From CAVZTX01 sp963778375 (lineage in GTDB: Bacteria > Chloroflexota > Ktedonobacteria > Ktedonobacterales > Ktedonobacteraceae), in contig CAVZTX010000005.1 of NCBI GenBank assembly GCA_963778375.1, forward strand, positions 124,001 through 188,000: a stretch of DNA of 64,000 nt, written 5' to 3'. The position numbers and the translations under genes were made by a program. Positions 56,314 through 64,000 of this stretch are shown piece after piece (position 1 is the first letter of the stretch; every line of letters starts with the position of its first letter). The notes beneath the pieces were generated by a model, which did no database searches, was not told where the DNA came from, and saw only the letters and a program-made list of their open reading frames with translations.

Positions 56314-56512
56314 AACTACCTATCCCAACGACTCTAATCCTAATACAATTGCGGATAAGGAAAAGCAAGAAAGTGATCCTGAGAGGACGACTCAAGAGTC
56401 TCCATTCCCCAGCACTGTTCTCGGCATCATAGCTAAGGGTGGGGATAGATAGGGAAGCAGGGTATGTCCCCATTCATGTTGTCCTGCGGTATCAGTCCAG
56501 AGTCTGTCACCT

Positions 56513-57205
56513 TCACAATCCATACGCCACTCTCCACTCCGACAAAATCTCCAGCGCCTTCCGGTGAAGCTTCTGATGTTCCGGGTCAAGCAGCCATCGA
56601 CTCACCCCAGAAGGATGTGGCAACGGCAGCAGTAACGTCCCATTCCGCTCCTCAAAAGTGCCGATAATATTCTCCAGCAACACCTTGCCATCACGCCGCC
56701 TTTCTGTCCATGAAGCGTTCCCGAAACTCGTCTTTGTACTCTTGCCAAAGAAAGCTTCGATCGCCATACTTCCCAAAAGCAGAATAACCTTGGGCTGTAA
56801 GAGTCGCAGCTCAGCCTCCAAAAATGGTTGGCACAGCGCTAGTTCCTGCGAAGAAGGGCGTCGATCACCATTACCTCGAGGATTAGGCCCTGGAAAGCAG
56901 CGCGTGAGAGAACTTCGATAGACATGCTCATGAAGATAGCCAGGAGGGAAACCGGCCTGCTCAAGCCATTTCTGCAAAACGCGACCACCAGGCCCACTAA
57001 ATGATCGCCCATTAGCAACAGATCGCTGTCCTGGAGCCTGCCCAATCACCATGATACGGTCGCTCGCTCTTCCACTTGCAAGAGGACGGGCCTCACGAAT
57101 ATAACCATGTTCCTGACACAGCCGACAAGCAAGTATACGCTCTTGCAATAAAGCAATCTGCGTCTCCCGACTCTCAGCCTGCTCCTCATTCAAAATCTTC
57201 GTCAT
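56513..57205 (-). CDS. Uracil-DNA glycosylase family 4/5 (iron-sulfur)
   Basis: A 230-residue UDG that removes uracil from DNA. Motif A is GQAPGQRSVANGRSFSGPGG and motif B is LPHPSGVSRWL. Four Cys for a 4Fe-4S cluster are visible: CRLC near the N-terminus, SLTRCFPG and LALCQPFL. ATG 57205 was chosen; a longer frame to 57346 overlaps the flavin reductase by 161 bases. The gene overlaps the flavin reductase end by 20 bases and is probably cotranscribed. Confidence 0.85.
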   Translation of the reverse strand: MTKILNEEQAESRETQIALLQERILACRLCQEHGYIREARPLASGRASDRIMVIGQAPGQRSVANGRSFSGPGGRVLQKWLEQAGFPPGYLHEHVYRSSLTRCFPGPNPRGNGDRRPSSQELALCQPFLEAELRLLQPKVILLLGSMAIEAFFGKSTKTSFGNASWTERRRDGKVLLENIIGTFEERNGTLLLPLPHPSGVSRWLLDPEHQKLHRKALEILSEWRVAYGL

Positions 57206-57797
57206 AATATGCTGCAAGACTAGGTTTATGATAATCACTGGAAATGTGACGATACTGGGCGCGATAGTAAGCAAGGGGTGCTTTCTTATGAGTTGTCGTT
57301 TTGCCATCGTATTCGGCCAGCGTGGCATCTCCCTTGTCGTCTTCATTGGCGAAGGCTACCAGCCCATTCGTACCCATAGCTACAACCTCACCCAAAAAGA
57401 TCACATGGTCGCCACCAGGATATTCCGCCACAATACGAGCATCAATAAACGCTAATACATCATCGATCACCGGCGCTCCCGTAGCAGCTACATGGTAGCT
57501 CGCATGACAAAAATTCTCATATCGTTCCTCCGAAGAGGTGGCGAAGCAGCGCGAAAGTTGCTCCTGCCGGTTCGTCAGAATATTGACGACAAATATACCG
57601 CTTTCACGAATATGTGCCAAAGCATGACTGCGAAGATCAACACAAATAAGCACCAATGGCGGTTCAAGCGATACAGAGCAAAACGCGTTGACCGTCAGCC
57701 CTACCGGGCGACCTCTCTCAGCACATGTAGTTACCACAGTAACACCCGTCGCAAATTGCCCCATCACCTGCCGAAAAAAATCTTTTTCAATAGTCAT
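57186..57797 (-). CDS. Flavin reductase-like (DIM6/NTAB) protein
   Basis: A 203-residue FMN-binding split-barrel flavin reductase: FRQVMGQFATGVTVVTTCAE, RPVGLTVNAFCSVSLEPPLV, SGIFVVNILTNRQEQLSRCF and DARIVAEYPGGDHVIFLGEV. It supplies reduced FMN to a partner or acts as an oxidoreductase; partner unknown. Transcribed towards the UDG gene. Confidence 0.85.
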   Translation of the reverse strand: MTIEKDFFRQVMGQFATGVTVVTTCAERGRPVGLTVNAFCSVSLEPPLVLICVDLRSHALAHIRESGIFVVNILTNRQEQLSRCFATSSEERYENFCHASYHVAATGAPVIDDVLAFIDARIVAEYPGGDHVIFLGEVVAMGTNGLVAFANEDDKGDATLAEYDGKTTTHKKAPLAYYRAQYRHISSDYHKPSLAAYYDEDFE

Positions 57798-57969
57798 CTA
57801 ATTGGCAATCCTTGTAATAAATAAGAAATTAAGCTATAAGTTCCCTGGTTACTATTCTAGTCCGTAGTATCATCCTCTGCACATCCCTTGTCAACTGTAC
57901 AAAGGGCCAGCATAACGTTTGACATTCCATTTTAACAATGCGTATACTTCCTAATGGCAACACATCTAG

Positions 57970-58192
57970 TTGTCACCGGGTGGCCTGAGCCTCGCAAACT
58001 CAGGCAGAATAGGGAAGTCGGTGCAATTCCGACACAGTCGCGCTACTGTAACTGGTAAGCAACTCATCTATCGTCCATACGAGAACAAGCCACTGTCTGA
58101 AACGAGTGAATTGCAAAGCTTCACTATCAAAGATGGGAAGGCAAGATGAGCAGCGTTTGTAGCCAGAAGTCAGGAGACCTGCCCGGTGAAGT
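57970..58192 (+). promoter_or_regulatory. Cobalamin (B12) riboswitch
   Basis: The B12-box AGTCAGGAGACCTGCC at 58168-58183 is close to the class consensus. The conserved core GGGAAGTCGGTGCAATTCCGAC (about 58011-58032) with CGCTACTGTAACTGG follows. The P2/P3 hairpin GCCTGAG/CTCAGGC and a closing stem CACCGGG (57974-57980) with CCCGGTG (58182-58188) are visible. It controls btuF, probably by ligand-dependent occlusion of its ribosome site. No long U tract is seen, which favours translational control. Confidence 0.92.
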
Positions 58193-58232
58193 ATAGTATG
58201 CTCAACATCCTTCGCGTAAGAGGAGCGAGCCG

Positions 58233-58331
58233 CCGAGACATCGATGGTATCAGTACAGCCAAACGCGCACATCGTCTCTCGAGTCAATCTCCATCCCACG
58301 CGAGGTGACAGCGGGCGTTTCAAAGTCTCGG
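58233..58331 (+). promoter_or_regulatory. Expression platform that may mask the btuF ribosome site
   Basis: CCGAGAC (58233-58239) is the exact reverse complement of GTCTCGG (58325-58331), which runs directly into the GGAGG ribosome site of btuF (58330-58334). Pairing would hide that site. A competing pairing with riboswitch sequence is expected but not traced. Confidence 0.55.
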
Positions 58332-58344
58332 AGGTTTAGCACAC

Positions 58345-59328
58345 ATGCGCTCCCATGTCATCTCTTTCCGTCTATTGTTCCTGCTCTCCTTCCTCATGCT
58401 GCTCACAGCCTGTGGAGGAAGCACTACCGGAACTACTTCGGCACCGAGCCCCACTCCTACTGTAACGCTGGACGCGTATGGAACGCCAATCGCATTTCCG
58501 ACCAGCGCTCCACAGCGCATCATCTCATTGACACCCAACATCAGTGAGATGCTTGGCGCACTCAATCTGGATAGTCGTGTCGTCGGCGTCGACTACTACA
58601 CCAACTATCCCACAGATTTGACAACGAAACCCAAAGTTTCGGATGCCAACGCCAAGTACAACGTCGAGCAAATCGTCGCCCTCAAGCCAGATCTAGTGCT
58701 GACCTACGGTCAGGACACCAAACTCTATGATTCGCAACTCACCAATCTGCACTTGCATGTGGTAGACCTGCCATCCGGCAACCTCACCCTGGTACTCTCG
58801 GAAATACTCACCGTAGGGCGCCTAACCTTTACTCAAACTGCCGCAACAAAGCTCGTCAACTCACTTCAGCAGCAGATCAACACCATTAAAATGAAGGTCG
58901 CTGGCACAACCGCACCCAAAGTCATGATCGAAGCCGACGATAGCACACCAGGCAAGCCTTACGTCTTTGGCGGCGGTTCTTTTGGAGACGAACTCTTGCA
59001 GGATGCGAACGCGCTTGATATCTTCCACGATAATACCAGCGGCGGCGGTTTCCCCCAGGTCACCGACGAAGCCATTATCAGCGCGAACCCACAGTTCATC
59101 ATTCTCACTGAAGACCCCATGTATGGCGGCAATGTCAACGCCGTCTACACGCGTCCTAACTGGGGCAGCATAGCAGCCCTCAAGCTCCACCAGGTCTACC
59201 GCATCAACTCCAACGTCATAGGCCGACCTGGCCCGCGTCTTGTAGAAGGCCTGCAATGTCTCGCCCAAATCGTCCATCCCGATAAATTCCCAGGCTCACT
59301 GCCCGATTATTGCTCTGGTACAGTATAA
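58345..59328 (+). CDS. btuF: Vitamin B12 ABC transporter substrate-binding lipoprotein
   Basis: A 327-residue lipoprotein with signal sequence and lipobox LTAC (Cys23). The mature domain shows PQRIISLTPNISEMLGALNL, then VGVDYYTNYPTDLTTKPKVS and NVEQIVALKPDLVLTYG, as in periplasmic or lipid-anchored B12/siderophore binding proteins. ATG 58345 follows GGAGGTTT. B12 specificity is supported by the riboswitch upstream. Confidence 0.88.
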   Translation: MRSHVISFRLLFLLSFLMLLTACGGSTTGTTSAPSPTPTVTLDAYGTPIAFPTSAPQRIISLTPNISEMLGALNLDSRVVGVDYYTNYPTDLTTKPKVSDANAKYNVEQIVALKPDLVLTYGQDTKLYDSQLTNLHLHVVDLPSGNLTLVLSEILTVGRLTFTQTAATKLVNSLQQQINTIKMKVAGTTAPKVMIEADDSTPGKPYVFGGGSFGDELLQDANALDIFHDNTSGGGFPQVTDEAIISANPQFIILTEDPMYGGNVNAVYTRPNWGSIAALKLHQVYRINSNVIGRPGPRLVEGLQCLAQIVHPDKFPGSLPDYCSGTV

Positions 59329-59336
59329 ATTAACCC

Positions 59337-59382
59337 ATAGGGGCCGATTGATCACGCCTGTTGCCAATGTATCGGCCCCTAT
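59337..59382. terminator. Perfect 12-bp hairpin between btuF and btuC
   Basis: ATAGGGGCCGAT (59337-59348) and ATCGGCCCCTAT (59371-59382) pair exactly with a 22-base loop. It may lower transcription of the distal genes or stabilise the btuF end. No U tract follows, so termination may be incomplete. Confidence 0.5.
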
Positions 59383-59405
59383 AGGCCAAAGGCATAATAT
59401 AACCC

Positions 59406-60519
59406 TTGAAACTCTCGACCACCAACTCACAAACTGAACAACGATCACTCAAATCGCAACAACAAGAGGAACGACGGTCAATCCCTTCGTCGCTCCCCCT
59501 CTTGCTGTTGAGCATAGCCCTCCTCATCGTCATCCTCATCGCGGTCAGCTTCGGCTCGACACTCCATCCCTATAGGCACGATTGCCCAAATTTTGCTCAA
59601 TGGCACCGGCCTGTTCCATTTTCCACGCCACTGGGACCCCACAGCCGAACTCATTGTCTGGCAGGTACGTATGCCGATTGTCATAGGTGCAGCAGTCGTT
59701 GGCGCAGCCCTCTCCGTCGCCGGTGTCCTCTTCCAGGGTATGCTGCGTAATCCCCTTGCCGACCCATTCCTGATCGGCACTTCTTCGGGCGCAGCTCTCG
59801 GTGCAGCCATAGCCTTCGTCCTGCCATTCGATACCCTCTATGGCTCATTCTTTCCGCTTACTCCGCTGCTAGCATTCGTAGGTGCCATGCTCACTATCAT
59901 GTTGGTCTATGCCATCGCAAGTGTTGGGGGCCAGACTCCCGTCGTCACCTTGCTTTTAGCAGGCGTGGTAATCAACGCTGTCCTAGTAGCATTTCAAACC
60001 CTGATCTTAACCCTCGTTCCCCATGCACAATTTGGCATCCAGGCCCTCTTTAACTGGCTCTCCGGTGGAGTGGCTGTGACAAGCTGGCCACCAATCGTTA
60101 TCGTCGGCGTTATTATCGTGGTTGGCATCATCCTCTCGCTCATCCTCTCTCATGTGCTCGATGCCTTCTCTCTAGGTGAAGAAGGTGCAGCACATTTAGG
60201 ACTGCACGTCGAACGTTATAAATTGATCATCATCATGCTTGGTTCGCTTCTAACTGCCGCCGCTGTCTCCATCAGTGGGTTAATCGGCTTTGTAGGTCTG
60301 GTCGTACCTCATGCCATGCGCCTCTTGCTAGGCCCTCGTCACCGCCTATTGCTCCCATCTTCTGCACTCGCTGGGGCCATCTTTCTAACGCTCGCAGACC
60401 TCTTAGCGCGTATTGTCATCGCACCCGCCGTCCTGCCTGTAGGCGTTTTCACCGCCCTCGTAGGTGCCCCATTTTTCCTGTTCCTCTTACGGAACAATAA
60501 GCGAGTATACCGATGGTGA
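59406..60519 (+). CDS. btuC: Vitamin B12 ABC transporter permease, frameshifted
   Basis: A FecCD/BtuC-type permease of about 370 residues with 9-10 spans. The N-terminal frame carries LLLLSIALLIVILIAVSFGS; an extra T at 59571 then shifts the frame, and the expected HPIGTIAQILLNGTGLFHF resumes in the next frame, with GTSSGAALGAAIAFVLPF, GVVINAVLVAFQTLILTLVP and the C-terminal SGLIGFVGLVVPHAMRLLLG. The frame from 59572 to 60519 is open. Start TTG 59406 has no strong ribosome site. Stop overlaps the btuD start. A sequencing error is likely. Confidence 0.85.
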
Positions 60520-61964
60520 ACGCAGACAATCAAGGAAAGGGGGAAAATGGAGGGACGCAATTTCGGGCACCCGAAATTGTGCCCAAAGAGGCAGTCCTCC
60601 TCTCCGTAGAAAACCTTACCTTCGGTTACTCTCAGCAGCCCCTCCTTTATAATGTCCATCTGCAAGTACACTCCGGCGAAATGGTTGGATTGCTCGGCCC
60701 AAACGGCTCCGGCAAAACAACCCTCCTTCGCTTGCTCAGTGGCGTCCTACGACCCCAACACGGAAAACTCTTACTCGAAGGCCGCAACCTGCAACAATGG
60801 GGACGACGTGGCATCGCCCAACACATCGCCGTCGTTCCCCAGGAATTTCACGTCCCCTTCGCCTTCACCGTTGAACAGTTGGTAAGCCTCGGACGTACAC
60901 CTTTCACCAGCTTTCTAAAATCCCAAACAACCAGCGACACGCTCATCATACACGATGCAATGCGAGCCGCCGATATCACCCCCCTGGCTCAACGTATCTT
61001 CAACGAACTAAGCGGTGGTGAACGACAACGAGTAATGCTGGCAATGGCCCTCGCCCAACAGCCCAAATTACTGCTTTTAGACGAACCAACCTCTCATCTT
61101 GACATAAAATATCAGATTGAAATCCTGGAACTGGTGCAACGACTCAATCAGGAGTTCGACCTTACCGTAATTGCGGCCATGCATGACCTCAATCTGGCAG
61201 CGCGTTATTTCCCGCGCCTCTTGCTTTTTCAACGCGGCATAGTAGCCGACGCTGGCCCTGCCGAAGTATTAGAGCCAGGTCTCCTCAAGCGCGTTTACGG
61301 AGTCAACGTCCAGGTCGGCATCCTCCGGGGAGCCGAACACCTCAGCGTCTTACCTCCCGGCAGCGAAGTTCCCGTAGATGCACAAGCCGAACATCCTCAA
61401 CCGCAGGTACACATCATGGCAGGTGGTGGCTCTGGCGAACTAATTATGCGAGCTTTAGCAGATGCCCATATCCCCTTTACCGCAGGGGCTCTCAACATCG
61501 GCGATAGCGATCATACCCTTGCCTTGCGCCTTGCCGCCGGGGTAATCACCGAACAGCCCTACTCACCTATCTCACCCGCAACTCGAGAACATATCCGTGC
61601 TATCCTTCATCGCGTATCTCTCCTCATCCTCTGCCCCATGCCCATCGGCTCCGGCAACCTTGCTCTACTCCAAGAAGCCCTCATCGCCGCCCAACGAGGC
61701 CTCCCAGTATTATTACTCACTCCCACAATGAACGAATCCCTCAATTCCGTAGGGGCCAGAACGATCACGTCCCCAGGGTTAGGTGAAGTTAACACCGTAA
61801 TACCTGACAATCCACTCTTGTACCATACCGGCATTCTCACACGTGATTATACTAACGGCGAAGCCCAAAAATTAATGCAGGAACTCCTAAATACCGGAGC
61901 AACCATAGTTGAATCAGTAGGAGAAGCCCTAGAAGCCGTCAAACGATGTGTTATACTTAAATAG
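60513..61964 (+). CDS. btuD: Vitamin B12 ABC transporter ATPase with C-terminal extension
   Basis: A 483-residue protein. Residues 25-275 are a FecE/BtuD ATPase with Walker A GPNGSGKT (62-69), signature LSGGERQR (166-173), Walker B LLLLDEPTSHLD (186-197) and switch His224. Residues 297-483 form an extra domain with GGGSGELIMRALADAHIPFT, LGCPMP-like LILCPMPIGSGNLALL and GLPVLLLTPTMNE. I do not recognise it with certainty; it looks like a Rossmann-type ligand domain. ATG overlaps the btuC stop by 7 bases. Confidence 0.88.
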   Translation: MVNADNQGKGENGGTQFRAPEIVPKEAVLLSVENLTFGYSQQPLLYNVHLQVHSGEMVGLLGPNGSGKTTLLRLLSGVLRPQHGKLLLEGRNLQQWGRRGIAQHIAVVPQEFHVPFAFTVEQLVSLGRTPFTSFLKSQTTSDTLIIHDAMRAADITPLAQRIFNELSGGERQRVMLAMALAQQPKLLLLDEPTSHLDIKYQIEILELVQRLNQEFDLTVIAAMHDLNLAARYFPRLLLFQRGIVADAGPAEVLEPGLLKRVYGVNVQVGILRGAEHLSVLPPGSEVPVDAQAEHPQPQVHIMAGGGSGELIMRALADAHIPFTAGALNIGDSDHTLALRLAAGVITEQPYSPISPATREHIRAILHRVSLLILCPMPIGSGNLALLQEALIAAQRGLPVLLLTPTMNESLNSVGARTITSPGLGEVNTVIPDNPLLYHTGILTRDYTNGEAQKLMQELLNTGATIVESVGEALEAVKRCVILK

Positions 61965-62005
61965 ATTTGTAAATAATTGGTTTTCCGACTGAGGTGTCCA
62001 CAAAC

Positions 62006-62299
62006 ATGACTGACGACGAAAAAGCAACAGTAACCTTGCGTTTGCCGTCCACCTTGAGCGCCTATAGCGGCGGCAAAAGCCAGATACTACTGCAAGCAGG
62101 TACCGTCGAACAACTGCTCAAAGCACTCGAACAGCAGCACCCACTTGTCTGGGAACACCTCTGCAACCAACAAGGTCACATACGCAACCATTTCAAAATA
62201 TTTGTCAACAACGAAATGATCACAGGCCTCACTGGCCTGGAAACATCACTCAAACCCGGTCAAGAGATCATCGTACTTCCGGCTATAGCAGGTATATGA
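62006..62299 (+). CDS. MoaD/ThiS-like beta-grasp protein without terminal Gly-Gly
   Basis: A 97-residue protein with MoaD/ThiS-type strands (VTLRLPSTLSAYSGG, AGTVEQLLKALEQQ, FKIFVNNEMITGLTGLETSL and GQEIIVLPAIAGI). Family proteins end in Gly-Gly for sulfur carrier activation; this one ends AGI at the stop. ATG 62006 follows TGAGGTG. It overlaps the following MFS gene by ATGA. It may work in a non-thiocarboxylate role or be a start/stop reading error. Confidence 0.7.
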   Translation: MTDDEKATVTLRLPSTLSAYSGGKSQILLQAGTVEQLLKALEQQHPLVWEHLCNQQGHIRNHFKIFVNNEMITGLTGLETSLKPGQEIIVLPAIAGI

Positions 62300-63600
62300 A
62301 AATCGAATCGCAAAAACCCACCTCTTCCACCGAACTCGTATCTTCGACCTCCGCCCTGACCGACATAACCAGCCCCAAGAAGCGTTCCCTTGGGCCCTGG
62401 AGCGCACTTCGCAATCGCAACTATGCCCTCTTATTCTGGGGCCAACTGATTTCCTCGGCAGGAACCCAGATGCAGGTCGTAGCCGTTGCCTGGCAAGTAT
62501 ATCTACTTACAGGTTCAGCCGTTGCACTCGGCCTCATCGGTCTCATTCAAGCCATACCTCGCTTGATCTTTTCACTGGTAGGAGGCGTTCTAGCGGATGT
62601 CCTTGATCGGCGCAAAATGCTGATCGTAATCGAAGTAGTGCTTGCCTCAACCTCGACAATACTCGCAATCTGTACCATCCTGCATGTGATCAACATCGCC
62701 ATCATCTACATTGTTGTCTTTATATCTGCCAGTGTTTCCGCCTTTGAGTTTCCAACCCGCTCGGCTGTTGTTCCCACCCTGGTGCCACGTGATCAGATGC
62801 CGAACGCCATGGCAATGAACACAGTCATGATGCAATTGACACTCATTATTGGCCCAACTCTGGGCGGCTTTGCCATTGGCTGGTTGGGCGTCGCCAATAC
62901 CTACTGGATCGACGTCATCTCTTATTTCGTCGTCATCGGCTCGTTACTTTTAATGGTCATCCCACGCATTCCTGCGGAAAAACGGGCGAAGGTCGGCATA
63001 GGAGCGCTTGTCGATGGTGCTCGCTTCCTGCGTGCAAACCCAATGATCCTTGCTGTACTCTCGCTTGACTTTATTGCCAACTTTTTTGGCTCGCCGCGTG
63101 CACTTTTGCCCGTTTACGCCAAAAGCATTTTGCACATTGGTCCCCAGGGACTTGGTATATTGCTGGCCGCAACCTCAATCGGTGCGGTAGCCCTTGCGCC
63201 ATTTACCGGCGTGATTGCCCGTTTTCGTCGCCAGGGACTGGGAGTAGCGCTAGCAGTCGTTGTTTGGGGACTCAGCATAGCCGCATTTGGCCTTTTCCCC
63301 AGCCCACTCTGGTTAGGCGTCCTATTCCTTGCAACTGCTGGAGCCGCTGACATGGTCAGCATGATCCTACGCAGCCTAGTCGTCCAACTCGCCACTCCTG
63401 ACGAATTACGTGGACGCATCAGCGCTGTGAACAGTATGTTTATCATCGGTGGTCCCATGCTAGGTCAATTTGAATCAGGTCTGGTAGCAGGCCTGTTTAC
63501 GCCCGAATTCTCCGTTGTCAGCGGTGGACTCGCTTGTATTTTTGCTACACTGGCCATACTTGCTTGTGTACCAAAGCTCGTACGTGTAAAAGTGAAATGA
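62296..63600 (+). CDS. MFS exporter (EntS-like MFS_3)
   Basis: A 434-residue MFS protein with about 12 spans: LRNRNYALLFWGQLISSAGT, LADVLDRRKMLIVIEVVLA, NAMAMNTVMMQLTLIIGPTL and LRGRISAVNSMFIIGGPML. Group and motifs resemble the protein at 7634-8914. Substrate unknown. Coupled to the MoaD-like gene by ATGA. Confidence 0.85.
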   Translation: MKIESQKPTSSTELVSSTSALTDITSPKKRSLGPWSALRNRNYALLFWGQLISSAGTQMQVVAVAWQVYLLTGSAVALGLIGLIQAIPRLIFSLVGGVLADVLDRRKMLIVIEVVLASTSTILAICTILHVINIAIIYIVVFISASVSAFEFPTRSAVVPTLVPRDQMPNAMAMNTVMMQLTLIIGPTLGGFAIGWLGVANTYWIDVISYFVVIGSLLLMVIPRIPAEKRAKVGIGALVDGARFLRANPMILAVLSLDFIANFFGSPRALLPVYAKSILHIGPQGLGILLAATSIGAVALAPFTGVIARFRRQGLGVALAVVVWGLSIAAFGLFPSPLWLGVLFLATAGAADMVSMILRSLVVQLATPDELRGRISAVNSMFIIGGPMLGQFESGLVAGLFTPEFSVVSGGLACIFATLAILACVPKLVRVKVK

Positions 63601-63686
63601 GCTGATACATTATATTCAACCCCTTGCATTTTTCTCTCTTCTCATGCATAATAAGCCAATATTATTGCTGAGGAGGCTAGTGGCCC

Positions 63687-64000
63687 ATGTTAGCAAAAGC
63701 ACATAGTTGTGCAGTCGTTGGCCTAGAAGGTGCAATTGTCGAAGTTGAAGTCGATCTCGCGAATGGTTTAGCCGCGTTCATGATTGTCGGACTTCCCGAC
63801 ACAGCCGTAAATGAAGCCAAAGACCGTGTACGAGCCGCAATCAAGAACAGTGGTTGTCTTTTCCCCTTTAAACGCATCACCGTCAATCTCGCTCCCGCCG
63901 ACCTACGCAAAGAAGGTCCGGCCTATGATCTTCCTATAGCCATTGGAATATTGCTTGCATCCGAACAGATCAACCCTGACGAGCAGATCGAAAATTATCT
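63687..64000 (+). CDS. YifB/ComM-family Mg-chelatase-like AAA protein, 3'-truncated
   Basis: The N-terminal 104 residues of a ComM/YifB protein: MLAKAHSCAVVGLEGAIVEV, FMIVGLPDTAVNEAKDRVRA, FKRITVNLAPADLRKEGPAY and DLPIAIGILLASEQI. The AAA ATPase part lies beyond the window. GAGGAGG precedes ATG. Involved in natural-transformation branch migration in relatives. Confidence 0.9.
   Translation, partial: MLAKAHSCAVVGLEGAIVEVEVDLANGLAAFMIVGLPDTAVNEAKDRVRAAIKNSGCLFPFKRITVNLAPADLRKEGPAYDLPIAIGILLASEQINPDEQIENY

Larger units (their letters stand above)
57798..58344. other. Regulatory intergenic region of the B12 transport operon
   Basis: Approximately 550 bases, between the divergent flavin reductase and btuF genes. 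The right-hand part (57970-58192) is a cobalamin riboswitch followed by an expression platform (58193-58344). The left 170 bases are AT-rich and hold the two divergent promoters, with no other gene visible. Confidence 0.8.

Noticed and set aside
56258..56452. 64-residue frame starting inside sufU
   Set aside because: Starts within the sufU coding sequence, low-complexity composition, no ribosome site.
57960..58200. tRNA gene suggested by GGTGCAATTCC
   Set aside because: The segment is the conserved core of the cobalamin riboswitch; no cloverleaf can be drawn.

Overview
The window looks like a piece of a Ktedonobacteria-type (Chloroflexota) chromosome. This is an inference from gene content, not from a marker gene: a very large SARP/BTAD-AAA-TPR regulator with an N-terminal Cys-rich module, an ECF sigma factor paired with a membrane anti-sigma carrying a propeller-like domain, an S53 (sedolisin) protease, F420/FMN split-barrel proteins, several ClbS/DfsB (DinB-like) proteins, and mid-range GC with short intergenic gaps. 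No rRNA, tRNA or CRISPR array was seen. The left edge cuts carB and the right edge cuts a yifB/comM gene.

Layout. 1-8914: pyrimidine operon carB - SdhA/FrdA-like flavoprotein - pyrC - pyrE - pyrF - MFS exporter; no pyrD is visible. 8915-9412: gene-free stretch of degenerate GGGACAT repeats. 9413-11997: ClbS-like protein, an aberrant ketol-acid-reductoisomerase-like protein and an F420-type luciferase-family oxidoreductase. 12060-14830: mobile-element scar with a decayed IS3-family element, a nucleotidyltransferase, a VOC protein and IS21-end-like repeats. 14904-24833: mixed metabolism (DUF1801, MazG-like, argS, acetate transporter with a long leader, thiolase, 3-hydroxybutyrate dehydrogenase, UbiA prenyltransferase, FMN split barrel). 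25149-27240: a tandem split-barrel protein followed by a heme-NO-binding (H-NOX) protein that appears fused to a winged-helix domain. 27304-41731: S53 protease, ChrB-N protein, CPBP protease, degenerate-Nudix regulator, PduO adenosyltransferase, a GH63-like glycosidase, MFS, Ser/Thr kinase, sigma/anti-sigma pair. 41744-50993: PHP phosphatase, FAD oxidoreductase, an interrupted O-methyltransferase translationally coupled to the giant SARP regulator, HEAT protein, methyltransferase. 51154-54585: recD2 and a decayed dinD/HTH pair. 54857-57797: sulfurtransferase, SufU, uracil-DNA glycosylase, flavin reductase. 57970-61964: cobalamin riboswitch controlling btuF-btuC-btuD, whose ATPase has an extra C-terminal domain. 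62006-64000: MoaD/ThiS-like protein, MFS, yifB.

The most interesting signals are the H-NOX/winged-helix fusion (a possible one-component gas-responsive regulator), the flavoprotein occupying a pyr operon that shows no pyrD, the KARI-like protein with several catalytic positions changed, the B12 locus with its riboswitch and extended ATPase, and the coupled SARP/O-methyltransferase pair.

Caution: carB, the GH63-like gene, the sulfurtransferase and btuC are each interrupted by one- or two-base insertions while otherwise well conserved, and an O-methyltransferase carries one in-frame stop. This could be assembly error or real decay; the IS3 element and dinD carry several lesions and look really decayed. 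Dispersed 26-bp palindromic repeats occur at four sites.
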